In this document: positions 33,965 through 42,325 of the stretch, in pieces | Numbering within the stretch: position 1 is the stretch's first letter | Layout of the letters: each line of letters opens with the position of its first letter | NCBI RefSeq assembly: GCF_001623875.1 | Contig: NZ_LWAE01000001.1 | Span: 992,001 to 1,056,000, forward strand | DNA length: 64,000 bases | Direction of reading: 5' to 3' | DNA from: Clostridium magnum DSM 2767 | GTDB taxonomy: Bacteria > Bacillota > Clostridia > Clostridiales > Clostridiaceae | Position numbers and translations under genes: made by a program | The notes under the pieces: generated by a model | Database searches by the model: none | Seen by the model: the letters and a program-made list of their open reading frames with translations, nothing else | What the model was told of the DNA's origin: nothing

Positions 33965-35248
33965 ATGTCAGAGAAAATGAAAGAGCTATTAGCTCAGTTA
34001 TCAAATTTAGAAACAGAATCTAAAAACCTTATAAATAAAGAGGATGCTACAGCAGAAGAAATAAATGCAAAGCTTGTTGAAATTAAGGCTCATAAAGCCA
34101 AAATTGAAGCACAAAAGGAGATTGATGCCTTAGATGCTGAAAGACAAAAACAAGCACAGACTCCAGTAAATGAACCAATATATGCTCAGCCTAAAGACTA
34201 TAATGAAAAGAAGTGGAATAACATGGGAGAGTTTTTAGGTGCTGTTGCTAAGGCATCAAGTCCTGGTGGAAGAATGGATAATAGATTAACTTACCAAAAC
34301 TCAGCAACTGGATTAAATGAAAGTGTAGCTTCAGAAGGTGGATTCCTTCTTGAGAATGATTTTATAAATGATTTATTTGAATCCATGATGACTCAAAGCC
34401 AAGTGGCAAACAGAATAAGAATGATACCTATAGGAGCTAATACCAATAGACTTAGAGCACTTGGGATAGATGAAAACAGCAGAGCAAATGGAAGCAGATG
34501 GGGTGGTGTTCAAGCTTATTGGGTAGCTGAAGCTGAAACAGCAGCTCAAAGTAAACCAAAGTTTAAAGAAATTGAAATGTCTCTTCAAAAGCTTTTAGCA
34601 CTTTGTTATGTAACTGATGATTTACTTCAAGATGCAACTGCACTTGAAGCTATAGTAAGACAAGCTTATGCTGATGAAATGAGCTTTAAGATTGATGATG
34701 CCATTATTAATGGTAGTGGTGTTGGAATGCCTCTTGGAATATTAAACTCAGATGCTTTAGTTACTGTAGCTAAAGAAAAAGACCAAGCAGCAGGTACTAT
34801 TAAGTATGAGAACATACTTAGAATGTGGAGTTCAATGCCTGCAAGACTCAGAGCAAATGCTGTTTGGTATATAAATCAAGAAATAGAACCACAGCTTTAT
34901 ACTATGGCACTTAATATTGGAACTGGCGGAGCACCTGTGTTTATGCCTTCTGGTGGAGCTGCAACATCTCAGTACAGCACATTACTTAATAGACCAATAA
35001 TTCCAATAGAGCAGTGCTCAGTACTTGGTAAAAAGGGAGATATAATCTTAGCAGATCCAACACAATATATTGGAATAGATAAGAAAGCACCATCTGCTGA
35101 TGTTTCTATTCATGTGAGATTTTTATATGACGAGCAGGTATTTAGATTTATTTATAAGTTCAATGGTATGCCTTATAAGAGTAAGCCGATAACACCTTAT
35201 AAGGGAGCTAATCCTTTGAGTCCATTCGTAACTTTGAATGATAGATAG
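33965..35248 (+). CDS. major capsid protein, HK97 family
   Basis: 427 residues. The first ~65 are a coiled-coil delta/scaffold region (ATAEEINAKLVEIKAHKAKIE). The HK97 core starts after about residue 110 (GGFLLENDFINDLFESMMTQS), with KIDDAIINGSGVGMPLGIL and ending RFIYKFNGMPYKSKPITPYKG. Expected to be trimmed by the upstream protease. Normally followed by connector genes; here two reverse-strand genes intervene. Confidence 0.95.
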   Translation: MSEKMKELLAQLSNLETESKNLINKEDATAEEINAKLVEIKAHKAKIEAQKEIDALDAERQKQAQTPVNEPIYAQPKDYNEKKWNNMGEFLGAVAKASSPGGRMDNRLTYQNSATGLNESVASEGGFLLENDFINDLFESMMTQSQVANRIRMIPIGANTNRLRALGIDENSRANGSRWGGVQAYWVAEAETAAQSKPKFKEIEMSLQKLLALCYVTDDLLQDATALEAIVRQAYADEMSFKIDDAIINGSGVGMPLGILNSDALVTVAKEKDQAAGTIKYENILRMWSSMPARLRANAVWYINQEIEPQLYTMALNIGTGGAPVFMPSGGAATSQYSTLLNRPIIPIEQCSVLGKKGDIILADPTQYIGIDKKAPSADVSIHVRFLYDEQVFRFIYKFNGMPYKSKPITPYKGANPLSPFVTLNDR

Positions 35249-35249
35249 G

Positions 35250-35288
35250 AATAAAAAATAAAACCCTGATGAATTTTCTGCATCAGGG
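35250..35288 (-). terminator. terminator of the reverse-strand cassette in the head operon
   Basis: Perfect 8-bp stem CCCTGATG (35264-35271) / CATCAGGG (35281-35288). On the reverse strand it is followed by a T-rich run (35250-35263), so it stops leftward transcription from 36.3 kb. Confidence 0.85.
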
Positions 35289-35296
35289 TAAGAGAA

Positions 35297-35668
35297 TTAT
35301 AGAATTTGAATAGCGTTAAGTAAATCTAATACATCTGCATCAGTGTACAAGGAAGCTTTTTGAATAGGTACACCATTTGGCTTAGAAACTAATCTTAAAT
35401 TTGGCGTCGTGGTAAATTTACTTATTAGATCATTAAATTTAGTACATTCGTTACCAGATTGATCTTCGTCCCATGCTTCAATGCTTCGAGTTTTAAAATA
35501 AATGTAACATACAGGTATGCCAAATTTATAAATGGTACAATTTGTTGAAACACCTATAGAATAAGTTGATGGATTAGCTTCTAAAAAATTAAAAAGCTGT
35601 ATAGTTGAAGAACTGACGTTGACAAGTTGCTTTGCTTTTTGAAACATCTTAACATATTTTTTGTTCAT
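35297..35668 (-). CDS. unknown protein of the capsid-region accessory cassette
   Basis: 123 residues from ATG 35668, with GAGGTG upstream (a GTG inside that site is rejected). Sequence includes KAKQLVNVSSSTIQLFNFLE, CTIYKFGIPVCYIYFKTRSIEAWDEDQ and a helical C-terminus. No membrane segment or signal peptide, and not recognised. Last gene of a two-gene leftward operon with its own promoter and terminator, so expressed in the lysogen. Candidate effector of a phage-carried defence or control pair (inference). Confidence 0.65.
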   Translation of the reverse strand: MNKKYVKMFQKAKQLVNVSSSTIQLFNFLEANPSTYSIGVSTNCTIYKFGIPVCYIYFKTRSIEAWDEDQSGNECTKFNDLISKFTTTPNLRLVSKPNGVPIQKASLYTDADVLDLLNAIQIL

Positions 35669-35702
35669 AAAAATCACCTCATAACACTAAATTTTAGTAA
35701 TA

Positions 35703-36266
35703 TTAAGAAGCAAGAATTTTTTTAATGAGCAACAATTTAATAACTGAATCAAAATTATTTAATTTAGCTTTAGTATTTAACGCCTTAAGAAGTTGAATAG
35801 CTTCTTCCTCAGATAATGCCATTAATTCATCAGTCATTTCTACAGAATCAATTATATTACTGGCAAAATCTTTGAGTATATCATTTGTAATAGGAGAGCG
35901 TTGAATCGATGGAACTTGGGTGTAAGAATCATTAGAGGTAGCAAAGTCTCCAAAACCAAAGCGTTGTAAAAATTGATCCATTATATTTTCATTAAAGCCA
36001 TTGTCTTCAGTTTCTTCACCTATAATGTAAAAAGGGTTAACATTAAAAACTTGTGATAAAACAATTGCCATACGAACAGAGATTTTGCCAATATCTTTTA
36101 CTGGACCGAATGATTTCGTATTCTTATAAGAACCAATAGTTACAGCCTTTTGTTTCTGATGAGTTGATGCATTATTCCATAGTTGTTTAACAACTGATTT
36201 AGTATGATCAGGATTAACTGATATGTTGTTTGAATTTAGTTGAGCAATTTGTTCAATTGATAACAT
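35703..36266 (-). CDS. atypical HTH regulator-like protein of the capsid-region cassette
   Basis: 187 residues from ATG 36266 (GAGGTGG upstream). The N-terminal ~85 residues resemble a divergent XRE-like HTH: KAVTIGSYKNTKSFGPVKDIGKI, then VRMAIVLSQVFNVNPFYIIGEE, which matches the usual end of the domain. The C-terminal ~80 residues are helical (MTDELMALSEEEAIQLLKALN). It heads the reverse-strand operon and may bind the inverted repeat at 36333-36377 beside its promoter (inference). Confidence 0.65.
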   Translation of the reverse strand: MLSIEQIAQLNSNNISVNPDHTKSVVKQLWNNASTHQKQKAVTIGSYKNTKSFGPVKDIGKISVRMAIVLSQVFNVNPFYIIGEETEDNGFNENIMDQFLQRFGFGDFATSNDSYTQVPSIQRSPITNDILKDFASNIIDSVEMTDELMALSEEEAIQLLKALNTKAKLNNFDSVIKLLLIKKILAS

Positions 36267-36296
36267 AATAACCACCTCTTGTAATATTATACTAAT

Positions 36297-36325
36297 ATGA
36301 TATTACTAAAATTCTATTATGTCAA
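36297..36325 (-). promoter_or_regulatory. promoter of the reverse-strand capsid-region cassette
   Basis: On the reverse strand: -35 TTGACA (36320-36325), 17-base spacer, -10 TATCAT (36297-36302), about 30 bases before the start codon. A near-consensus promoter pointing against the late operon indicates lysogenic expression. Confidence 0.75.
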
Positions 36326-36332
36326 TTATTTA

Positions 36333-36377
36333 TTCTATTAAGCTTCTATTATATTATTTTTCAGAAGTTTAATAGAA
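36333..36377. repeat. 15-bp inverted repeat, operator or terminator candidate
   Basis: TTCTATTAAGCTTCT (36333-36347) and AGAAGTTTAATAGAA (36363-36377) are inverted copies with one mismatch, spaced by 15 AT-rich bases. The repeat lies just upstream of the leftward -35 and 50 bases before the next head gene. It could be a dimeric operator or a hairpin. Confidence 0.6.
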
Positions 36378-36427
36378 TGTATATTGAAAATGCATGCAAT
36401 AATTATTGTAAAAATGGAGGTTAAAAA

Positions 36428-36904
36428 ATGAACTTAGTTGAAAACTATAAAATAATACAAGTATTTGAACCTAAAACCACAAATGCTGCAATAACAAGTG
36501 ATTATATAACTCTTAAGAATGCTGTTACAGCAGCGGTTATTGTAAATCTAGCTCAAACTGCTGGACATGCAACACAAATTTCTTTATACCAATCACAGGA
36601 TGTAGAAGGAACCGGTGCAAAGCCTTTAGTAAATGATGTTCCTATATTGGCAAATGAGGATGTTTCAGCAAGTGATACACTTGTAAGGCAGTCAGATGGA
36701 GTAAGCTTTACTGTAGCTAATACAGCAAAAAATAAGCAAATAATATTTTATATAGACCCAGCTAAACTTGATATGAATAATGGTTTCTGCTGTTTAAATA
36801 TAAGAATTGGAGCTAGTTCTCAAGCTACAAATTTTGCATGTGGTGAGTTTATATTAGAAAACAAATACACCCAGACTGAACAGCTATCGGCAGTAGTTGA
36901 TTAA
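36428..36904 (+). CDS. probable virion (head decoration-like) protein
   Basis: 158 residues, GGAGG upstream. Beta-rich sequence with AAVIVNLAQTAGHATQISLYQSQDVEG and NKQIIFYIDPAKL, matching small structural proteins often found between capsid and connector genes. I recognise no named family. Position in the head operon supports a virion role. A short hairpin-like GGAGCCTTTTGGCTCC follows at 36910-36925. Confidence 0.65.
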   Translation: MNLVENYKIIQVFEPKTTNAAITSDYITLKNAVTAAVIVNLAQTAGHATQISLYQSQDVEGTGAKPLVNDVPILANEDVSASDTLVRQSDGVSFTVANTAKNKQIIFYIDPAKLDMNNGFCCLNIRIGASSQATNFACGEFILENKYTQTEQLSAVVD

Positions 36905-36946
36905 AATTAGGGAGCCTTTTGGCTCCTTTACTTTTGAGGTGATCTT

Positions 36947-37519
36947 ATGGCATTAAAAGTTATAACTCCACCAGCAGTTGAACCTATAACTTTGGAAGAA
37001 GTAAAACAGCATTTAAGAATAGTTGATAATGATGATGATATTATTTTATTCAGTATGATCAGACAGGCAAGAGAGTTTTGTGAAGATTTTCAAAATAGAA
37101 AATATATCACTCAAACTTTAGAATTGGTACTTGATGATTTTCCAAAGTATAACTATATATTATTTGAAAGCAGTTCACCAGTTCAAAGTGTTGAAAATAT
37201 TAAGTACTATGATACGAATGGTAAAGAATTTATATTTAATAAAAGTAACTACATTGTTGATACAGACAGCTTTGTTAATAGAATTGTGCTTGGCTACTGT
37301 AAGTTGTGGCCCACAATAACTCTGCAAACTGTCAATGCTGTAAGGATTAGATTTACTTCTGGCTTTGGAGCTGAAGCAGAAAGTGTTCCTGAAACAGTTA
37401 AATGGGCAATGATCCTTCACATGAAACTTCTTTATGATGACTACAGGCCTGATGAAAGAACTAAAATTGAAGAAGCAAGGAATTCATTACTAAGTATGAA
37501 TAGGGTGATACCAGTATGA
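36947..37519 (+). CDS. head-tail connector protein (gp6/gp15-like)
   Basis: 190 residues. PITLEEVKQHLRIVDNDDDIILFSMIRQAREFCEDFQNRKYI is the usual N-terminal signature of HK97 gp6-like connectors, with EAESVPETVKWAMILHMKLLYDD near the C-terminus. Forms the ring below the portal. Overlaps the next gene (ATGA). Confidence 0.92.
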   Translation: MALKVITPPAVEPITLEEVKQHLRIVDNDDDIILFSMIRQAREFCEDFQNRKYITQTLELVLDDFPKYNYILFESSSPVQSVENIKYYDTNGKEFIFNKSNYIVDTDSFVNRIVLGYCKLWPTITLQTVNAVRIRFTSGFGAEAESVPETVKWAMILHMKLLYDDYRPDERTKIEEARNSLLSMNRVIPV

Positions 37520-37842
37520 GAACAGAGGAATTAAAACACAAAATAACTTTTCAAAAGCTTACAACTTCCACAAATGAAAATGGTTTTGAAGAGGAAGTAT
37601 GGCAAGATTTTATAACTTGCTTGGCAAAGGCTGAAAATCTTCAAGGCAGAGAATTCTTTGCAGCTGCAGCTGTGCAAGCAGAGAAAACAGTGAAGTTTAC
37701 TATAAGATATCTATCCAGCTTAACCAGTGATATGAGGATATTATTTGAAGATAAGCAGTACAACATAAATGCCATAGATAATATCAAATATAAAAATAAG
37801 TATGTGGAAATAAAAGCTTTGGAGGTTGAGAATAGTGGCTAG
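37516..37842 (+). CDS. head closure/head-tail joining protein (SPP1 gp16-like)
   Basis: 108 residues: MRTEELKHKITFQKL, GREFFAAAAVQAEKTVKFTIRY, then a beta-strand ending MRILFEDKQYNINAIDNI. Typical of head-tail adaptor proteins of the phage_H_T_join type that plug the connector. Position after gp6 agrees. Confidence 0.9.
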   Translation: MRTEELKHKITFQKLTTSTNENGFEEEVWQDFITCLAKAENLQGREFFAAAAVQAEKTVKFTIRYLSSLTSDMRILFEDKQYNINAIDNIKYKNKYVEIKALEVENSG

Positions 37843-38215
37843 TATAGAGCTTACAGGCGTTGACGAGATTTTAAATAAACTTCAACAAATGGGTGCAAAT
37901 GTTGGTAGGCTCGAGAACAAAGCACTAAAAAATGCAGCAGAGCCTGTACTTGAAGATGCAAAGGAAAATGTTCCTGTGAGAACTGGAAAGCTTAAAAAAG
38001 GTCTTAAGATAACCAATGTAAAAAAGAAAGATGGAATGAAATATATTCTTGTAGGTGTGGATAGAGGGGATAATTCAGAAGTGTTCTATGGAAAATTTAT
38101 AGAATTTGGAACTTCTAAAATGCCTGCAAGACCTTTTTTACAACCTGCCTATGAGAAAAATAAGAATACGATAAGGAAAGCTATAGCTGAAACATTGAAG
38201 GAGGGTTTGAAGTGA
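37835..38215 (+). CDS. HK97 gp10-like tail-completion protein
   Basis: 126 residues; GTG 37835 chosen with GGAGG 9 bases upstream (in-frame TTG 37826 is the alternative). Family features: LTGVDEILNKLQQMG, KNAAEPVLEDAKENVPVRTGKLKKGLK, FGTSKMPARPFLQPAYE. Expected at the head-tail joint. Overlaps both neighbours. Confidence 0.9.
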   Translation: MASIELTGVDEILNKLQQMGANVGRLENKALKNAAEPVLEDAKENVPVRTGKLKKGLKITNVKKKDGMKYILVGVDRGDNSEVFYGKFIEFGTSKMPARPFLQPAYEKNKNTIRKAIAETLKEGLK

Positions 38216-38541
38216 TAAATACGCTAATTCTTGAAGCTTTAAAGCCTCTTAAGGTCCCAGTTTCTTTTCAAAAATACAATGGAAAGGAACACACCTATAT
38301 AACTTTTTTTAATTACTTAGAACAAGGTGAGCAGTATGCTGATAATGAAGAAAAAGCTACAGGCTATTATATTCAGGTAGATGTATGGAGCAAAACTGAT
38401 TATACAGAACTTATAGAAAAAGTAAAAAACTATATGAAAGCCGCAGGGTTTATAAGAACTTCTGCGGCTGATTTATTTGAGGAAGATACTAAAATATATC
38501 ACAAAGCAATGAGATTTTTTATTCAGATTGAAGGGAGGTAA
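38212..38541 (+). CDS. tail terminator-like protein (DUF3168/gpU-like)
   Basis: 109 residues, GTG start overlapping the previous stop (GTGA). VPVSFQKYNGKEHTYITFFNYLEQGE, YYIQVDVWSKTDYTELIEKV and HKAMRFFIQIE match the alpha/beta tail-terminator proteins that cap tail-tube assembly. Located just before the major tail gene. Confidence 0.82.
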   Translation: MINTLILEALKPLKVPVSFQKYNGKEHTYITFFNYLEQGEQYADNEEKATGYYIQVDVWSKTDYTELIEKVKNYMKAAGFIRTSAADLFEEDTKIYHKAMRFFIQIEGR

Positions 38542-38546
38542 TAAGC

Positions 38547-39377
38547 ATGTCAGGTATAGTAAATAGTGCTCCAGTAGGAGTAGAAAACTTAGTATATGCA
38601 GTTTTAAGTGATGAAGTTGCGCCAACTTATGGTACACCAGCTTTAATTTCTCCAGCAATAAATGTAAAGATTAATCCTAAAAGCAATTCAGATACTTTGT
38701 ATGCTGATAACAGAGCAGTAGAAACAGTATCAAGTATGGGAGAGGTAGATGTGGAAATTGAAACTCAAGATTTACCTTTAGAGGTTCAAGCCGTACTTCT
38801 TGGACATACATTAGATACTACAACTAAAGTAATGAGTTATGAAGCTGATGATATAGCTCCTTATGTAGCTATAGGGTTTAAGGTTAAAAAAGCCAATGGA
38901 AAGTACAGATATGTTTGGTTACTTAAAGGAAAGTTTAGTGAACCAGAAGAAGAGCATTCAACTCAGGAAGATAAAACTAAATTCCAAACACCAAAACTTA
39001 AAGGTACATTTCTTACAAGAGCAGATGGCAAGTGGAAATATACTGCTGATGAAGATAGTGGATTTACTGGTGGAGCTACTTGGTTTACTAAGGTATATAG
39101 TTTATTAGTAGTACCATCTGCACCAACAAACCCAGTTCAAGATGATACAGCTAATACTTTTGGCTGGACTAATGTTAGTGGGTATGATAAGGCATCAGAT
39201 TATGAGTACAGCACAGATGGAGGAGCAACATGGTTAGCAGTAACAGCAAATCCACAAAATATTGGAAATAGTGCTTATGCGGCAGGAAAAGTACAGGTAA
39301 GGGTAAAGGTAGCTGTCTCAACGAATAGACCAGCAGGATTAGTATTAAGCTCAACTTCAGCATATACAGCAGGTTAA
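38547..39377 (+). CDS. major tail tube protein with C-terminal Ig/FN3-like domain
   Basis: 276 residues. The N-terminal ~185 residues are the phi13-type tail tube protein (GVENLVYAVLSDE, AVETVSSMGEVDVEIE, DLPLEVQAVLLGH). After PSAPTNPVQDDTANTF (about 190) comes an added domain with FGWTNVSGYDKASDYEYS and ATWLAVTANPQN, like FN3/Ig decorations on tails of other phages. The extra domain should project from the tube and may bind carbohydrate or stay dispensable (family knowledge). Confidence 0.9.
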   Translation: MSGIVNSAPVGVENLVYAVLSDEVAPTYGTPALISPAINVKINPKSNSDTLYADNRAVETVSSMGEVDVEIETQDLPLEVQAVLLGHTLDTTTKVMSYEADDIAPYVAIGFKVKKANGKYRYVWLLKGKFSEPEEEHSTQEDKTKFQTPKLKGTFLTRADGKWKYTADEDSGFTGGATWFTKVYSLLVVPSAPTNPVQDDTANTFGWTNVSGYDKASDYEYSTDGGATWLAVTANPQNIGNSAYAAGKVQVRVKVAVSTNRPAGLVLSSTSAYTAG

Positions 39378-39396
39378 TTTATAGGGGGTGTGAACT

Positions 39397-39681
39397 GTGG
39401 ATATAGTACTAAATAACAAAACTTATGTTATGCCTAAGGTAAAAACAAGAATGCTCAGAAAAGCCATCGAGATAAATGAAAACATAGATTTCAATAACTT
39501 AAAAACTAAGGATTTAGATGGCTTAGTAGATTTCGTTGTAGATCTCTATGGTAACAAATTTAGCAGAGATGATTTTTATGATGGGCTTGATGCAGACAAA
39601 CTTATAGAAACTCTTAACAATAGCATAAATGGAATAGTGGGAACTATGGGAAATAAATTAAAGGAATTCCCAAACAAGTAA
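39397..39681 (+). CDS. tail assembly chaperone, short form (gpG-like)
   Basis: 94 residues, GTG start after GGGGGTG. MPKVKTRMLRKAIEINENIDF and LVDFVVDLYGNKFSRDDFYDGL match Gram-positive tail chaperones located before the tape measure gene. A second, longer form is made by -1 frameshifting near the stop. Confidence 0.9.
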   Translation: MDIVLNNKTYVMPKVKTRMLRKAIEINENIDFNNLKTKDLDGLVDFVVDLYGNKFSRDDFYDGLDADKLIETLNNSINGIVGTMGNKLKEFPNK

Positions 39682-39869
39682 GCGGAGATAGTGATGAAAA
39701 ACTGTCTCCGCTTGATTTTATAAAAGAAATTTATTCACAGCTTTTAGAGCAGGGATGGACACTGAATGATGTTGATGAAATGGATATATTCTATTATTTT
39801 GATATTTTAATTTACAGGGCTAATAAGGAATACAGAAAGAACTTAACTGCTGTTTTAAATATATTGTAG
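39397..39869 (+). CDS. tail assembly chaperone, -1 frameshifted long form (gpGT-like)
   Basis: Translation of 39397-39675, then continuation one base back (CAA at 39675-39677) to TAG 39867-39869, gives about 157 residues. The added 64 residues begin QVSGDSDEKLSPLDFIKEIY and include a helical, aromatic segment (DVDEMDIFYYFDILIYRAN), like the T domains of other phages. There is no separate start or ribosome site for this part. Needed with the short form to assemble the tape measure in lambda-like systems. Confidence 0.85.
39669..39713 (+). promoter_or_regulatory. programmed -1 ribosomal frameshift signal
   Basis: Slippery heptamer CCCAAAC (39669-39675), read C CCA AAC in the zero frame. Four or five bases later comes a perfect 9-bp stem AAGCGGAGA (39680-39688) / TCTCCGCTT (39705-39713) with a 16-base loop. 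The zero-frame stop TAA (39679-39681) lies at the stem's foot. Classic layout for tail chaperone frameshifting. Confidence 0.88.
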
Positions 39870-39882
39870 AGGTGGTGAGAGA

Positions 39883-42324
39883 GTGGCAGAAGAACTTGGA
39901 AGTTTAGCTGTGAAAATAGGACTTGATTCAAGTGGATTTCAAAATGGTATAAGCAGTATTAATAGAAATCTTAGAGTTCTTGATAGTGAGTTTAAAGCTA
40001 ACACTGCGGCACTTGGAGAAAATGCAAAAGGTATTGAAGGTCTTAAATTAAGATCAGAAAGTCTTGCTAAACAATTAGAACTCCAAAAGCAAAAGGTAAG
40101 TGCACTGGATCAAGCCTACAATAAGAGTGCTGAAACTAAGGGGAAGGACAGCAAATCTACACAAGAGCTCGAGATAAAACTTAATAAGGCAAAACAGACT
40201 CTCTCACAAATGGAGAATGAACTTTCTAAAGCTAATAAAGAAATAGAAGCTCAAAGCAGTAAATGGACTTCTTTAGGGAAAAGTCTTGATGGTATAGGAA
40301 GTAAAATGAAAACCCTAGGTGAAGGGCTTGGCAATGTAGGATCAAAATTAAGTTTAGCACTAACAGCTCCTTTAGTTGCAGCAGGTACTGCAAGTGTGAA
40401 ATTAGCTTCAGATACAAATGAAAGTATGAATAAAGTTGAGGTTGCCTTTGGAAGTGTAAATCAAAAAGTTAAGGATTGGTCAGAAACTACTCTTAAAAGT
40501 TATGGTATAGCAAAAGGAACAGCATTAGATATGTCCGCTCTTTATGGTGACATGGCAACAAGCATGGGGCTAAATCAAGAAGAAGCGGCAAAAATGTCCA
40601 TGTCTTTAGTCGGATTAGCTGGGGATTTATCAAGTTTTAAAAACATTGATATAAAGCAAGCTGAAGAAGCCTTAAATGGCATATTTACTGGTGAAACAGA
40701 AAGCTTAAAAATGTTAGGGGTAGTGATGACAGATACTAACCTTCAGCAATATGCCTATAGCAAAGGAATACAGAAGAAAACTCAAGATATGACAGAAGCT
40801 GAAAAGGTTCAGCTTAGATATAATTATGTTTTGGAAAAGACAAAGAATGCCCAGGGAGATTTTGAACGTACAGGTGCTGGTACAGCTAACCAGATGAGAG
40901 TGTTTCAAGAGAGCTTAAAAGAACTTGGTGCAACAATGGGTCAGAATATACTACCTATAATAACTCCTATAATTACTAAGTTAAATGAATGGATACAAGC
41001 TTTTGGAAGGTTAGATCAAAGCACGCAAAAAATAATACTTATTATAGGTGTTATAGTTGCAGCAATTGGTCCTGCTTTGGTTGGTATAGCTAGTGTAGTA
41101 AAAGCTGTTAGTGATATATCTAGTGCTTTTAGTAAGGTATCAACTGCTATTGGTGAGTTAGGTGGAATGTCAAAGCTGTTAGGTACAATATTCAATCCTT
41201 GGGTAATTGGCATAGGAATAGCTATAGCTGCTGGAGTACTAATATATCAACATTGGGATCAAATAAAAGCTAAGGCTTCAGAGTTATGGAGCAGTATAGT
41301 TTTAACCTTTGAAAATATAAAAACATCCATATCTAGTGCATGGGAGAATGTAAAAATTTCAACACTAACAGCTTGGGAAAATTTAAAAAGCACTATCAGT
41401 AACGGCCTAAATAGTATAAAAGGATTCTTAGAGCCAGCTTTAAGTTTTTATAAAACCATATTTCAAAATACCTGGGATATCATTAAGAATATTGTTCTAG
41501 GTGCTGTACTTATAATTATTGATATAGTAACAGGTAATTTTACACAACTAAAATCGGATATAGAAAGTATATGGAACAACATAAAAACAGCGCTAACCAA
41601 TATATGGGAAGCAATAAAAAATACAGCTATAAGTGCTTGGACTAAACTTAAAGAAACTGTAATAAATCTTTGCACAAATATAAAAGAAACAGTGCTTAAT
41701 ATATGGAATTCTATTTTAACTTGGTTTTCAGAACTTCCAAGTAAACTTTATAGTTATGGTTCAGATATGTTTACAAAAATGAAGGATGGAGTAAACAGCA
41801 CTATAGGAAGTGTAAGAAGTTCTATAGAGAGTGGTATAAGTAGTGCTTTAAGTTATTTAGCTAGTTTACCTGAGAGAGCTTGGAGCTATGGAGCAGACTT
41901 TGTACAGGGAATTGTAAATGGAATCAGATCAGCTATAGGTAGTGTTGAAGATGCAGTAAGTGCACTAGCAGCTAAGATAAGAAGTTATTTACACTTTTCT
42001 GTTCCAGATGAAGGACCACTTACGGATTATGAAAGCTGGATGCCAGATTTTATGAGTGGTCTTGCTGAAGGTATAAATAAAAGTAAGAATGTTGTGTCAG
42101 AGGCTATTAAAGGATTATCCTTGGATATGAAAGTAAATGCTAAAATGTCAGAAGTTATAGTGCCAACTAAGGATATATCAAGACAAGTCAGAGATTTAAA
42201 TAACAATGGGCTTACTTTACACATAGAAAATTTTATTAATAATACTGAAAAAGATATAGAACAGCTTGCATATGAACTGGAGTTTTATAGACAGAGAATA
42301 GCTATGGGAAAGGGAGGTAATTAG
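39883..42324 (+). CDS. tail tape measure protein
   Basis: 813 residues, GTG start after GAGGTGGTGAG. The N-terminal ~130 residues are coiled coil (LKLRSESLAKQLELQKQKVSALDQ), followed by the TP901-type tape measure domain (NESMNKVEVAFGS, MATSMGLNQEEAAKMSMSLVGLAGD). Hydrophobic segments lie around 380-470 (IILIIGVIVAAIGPALVGIA) and Trp-rich helical repeats (SAWENVKISTLTAWENLKSTI) at 470-620. Sets tail length. Confidence 0.94.
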   Translation: MAEELGSLAVKIGLDSSGFQNGISSINRNLRVLDSEFKANTAALGENAKGIEGLKLRSESLAKQLELQKQKVSALDQAYNKSAETKGKDSKSTQELEIKLNKAKQTLSQMENELSKANKEIEAQSSKWTSLGKSLDGIGSKMKTLGEGLGNVGSKLSLALTAPLVAAGTASVKLASDTNESMNKVEVAFGSVNQKVKDWSETTLKSYGIAKGTALDMSALYGDMATSMGLNQEEAAKMSMSLVGLAGDLSSFKNIDIKQAEEALNGIFTGETESLKMLGVVMTDTNLQQYAYSKGIQKKTQDMTEAEKVQLRYNYVLEKTKNAQGDFERTGAGTANQMRVFQESLKELGATMGQNILPIITPIITKLNEWIQAFGRLDQSTQKIILIIGVIVAAIGPALVGIASVVKAVSDISSAFSKVSTAIGELGGMSKLLGTIFNPWVIGIGIAIAAGVLIYQHWDQIKAKASELWSSIVLTFENIKTSISSAWENVKISTLTAWENLKSTISNGLNSIKGFLEPALSFYKTIFQNTWDIIKNIVLGAVLIIIDIVTGNFTQLKSDIESIWNNIKTALTNIWEAIKNTAISAWTKLKETVINLCTNIKETVLNIWNSILTWFSELPSKLYSYGSDMFTKMKDGVNSTIGSVRSSIESGISSALSYLASLPERAWSYGADFVQGIVNGIRSAIGSVEDAVSALAAKIRSYLHFSVPDEGPLTDYESWMPDFMSGLAEGINKSKNVVSEAIKGLSLDMKVNAKMSEVIVPTKDISRQVRDLNNNGLTLHIENFINNTEKDIEQLAYELEFYRQRIAMGKGGN

Positions 42325-42325
42325 G

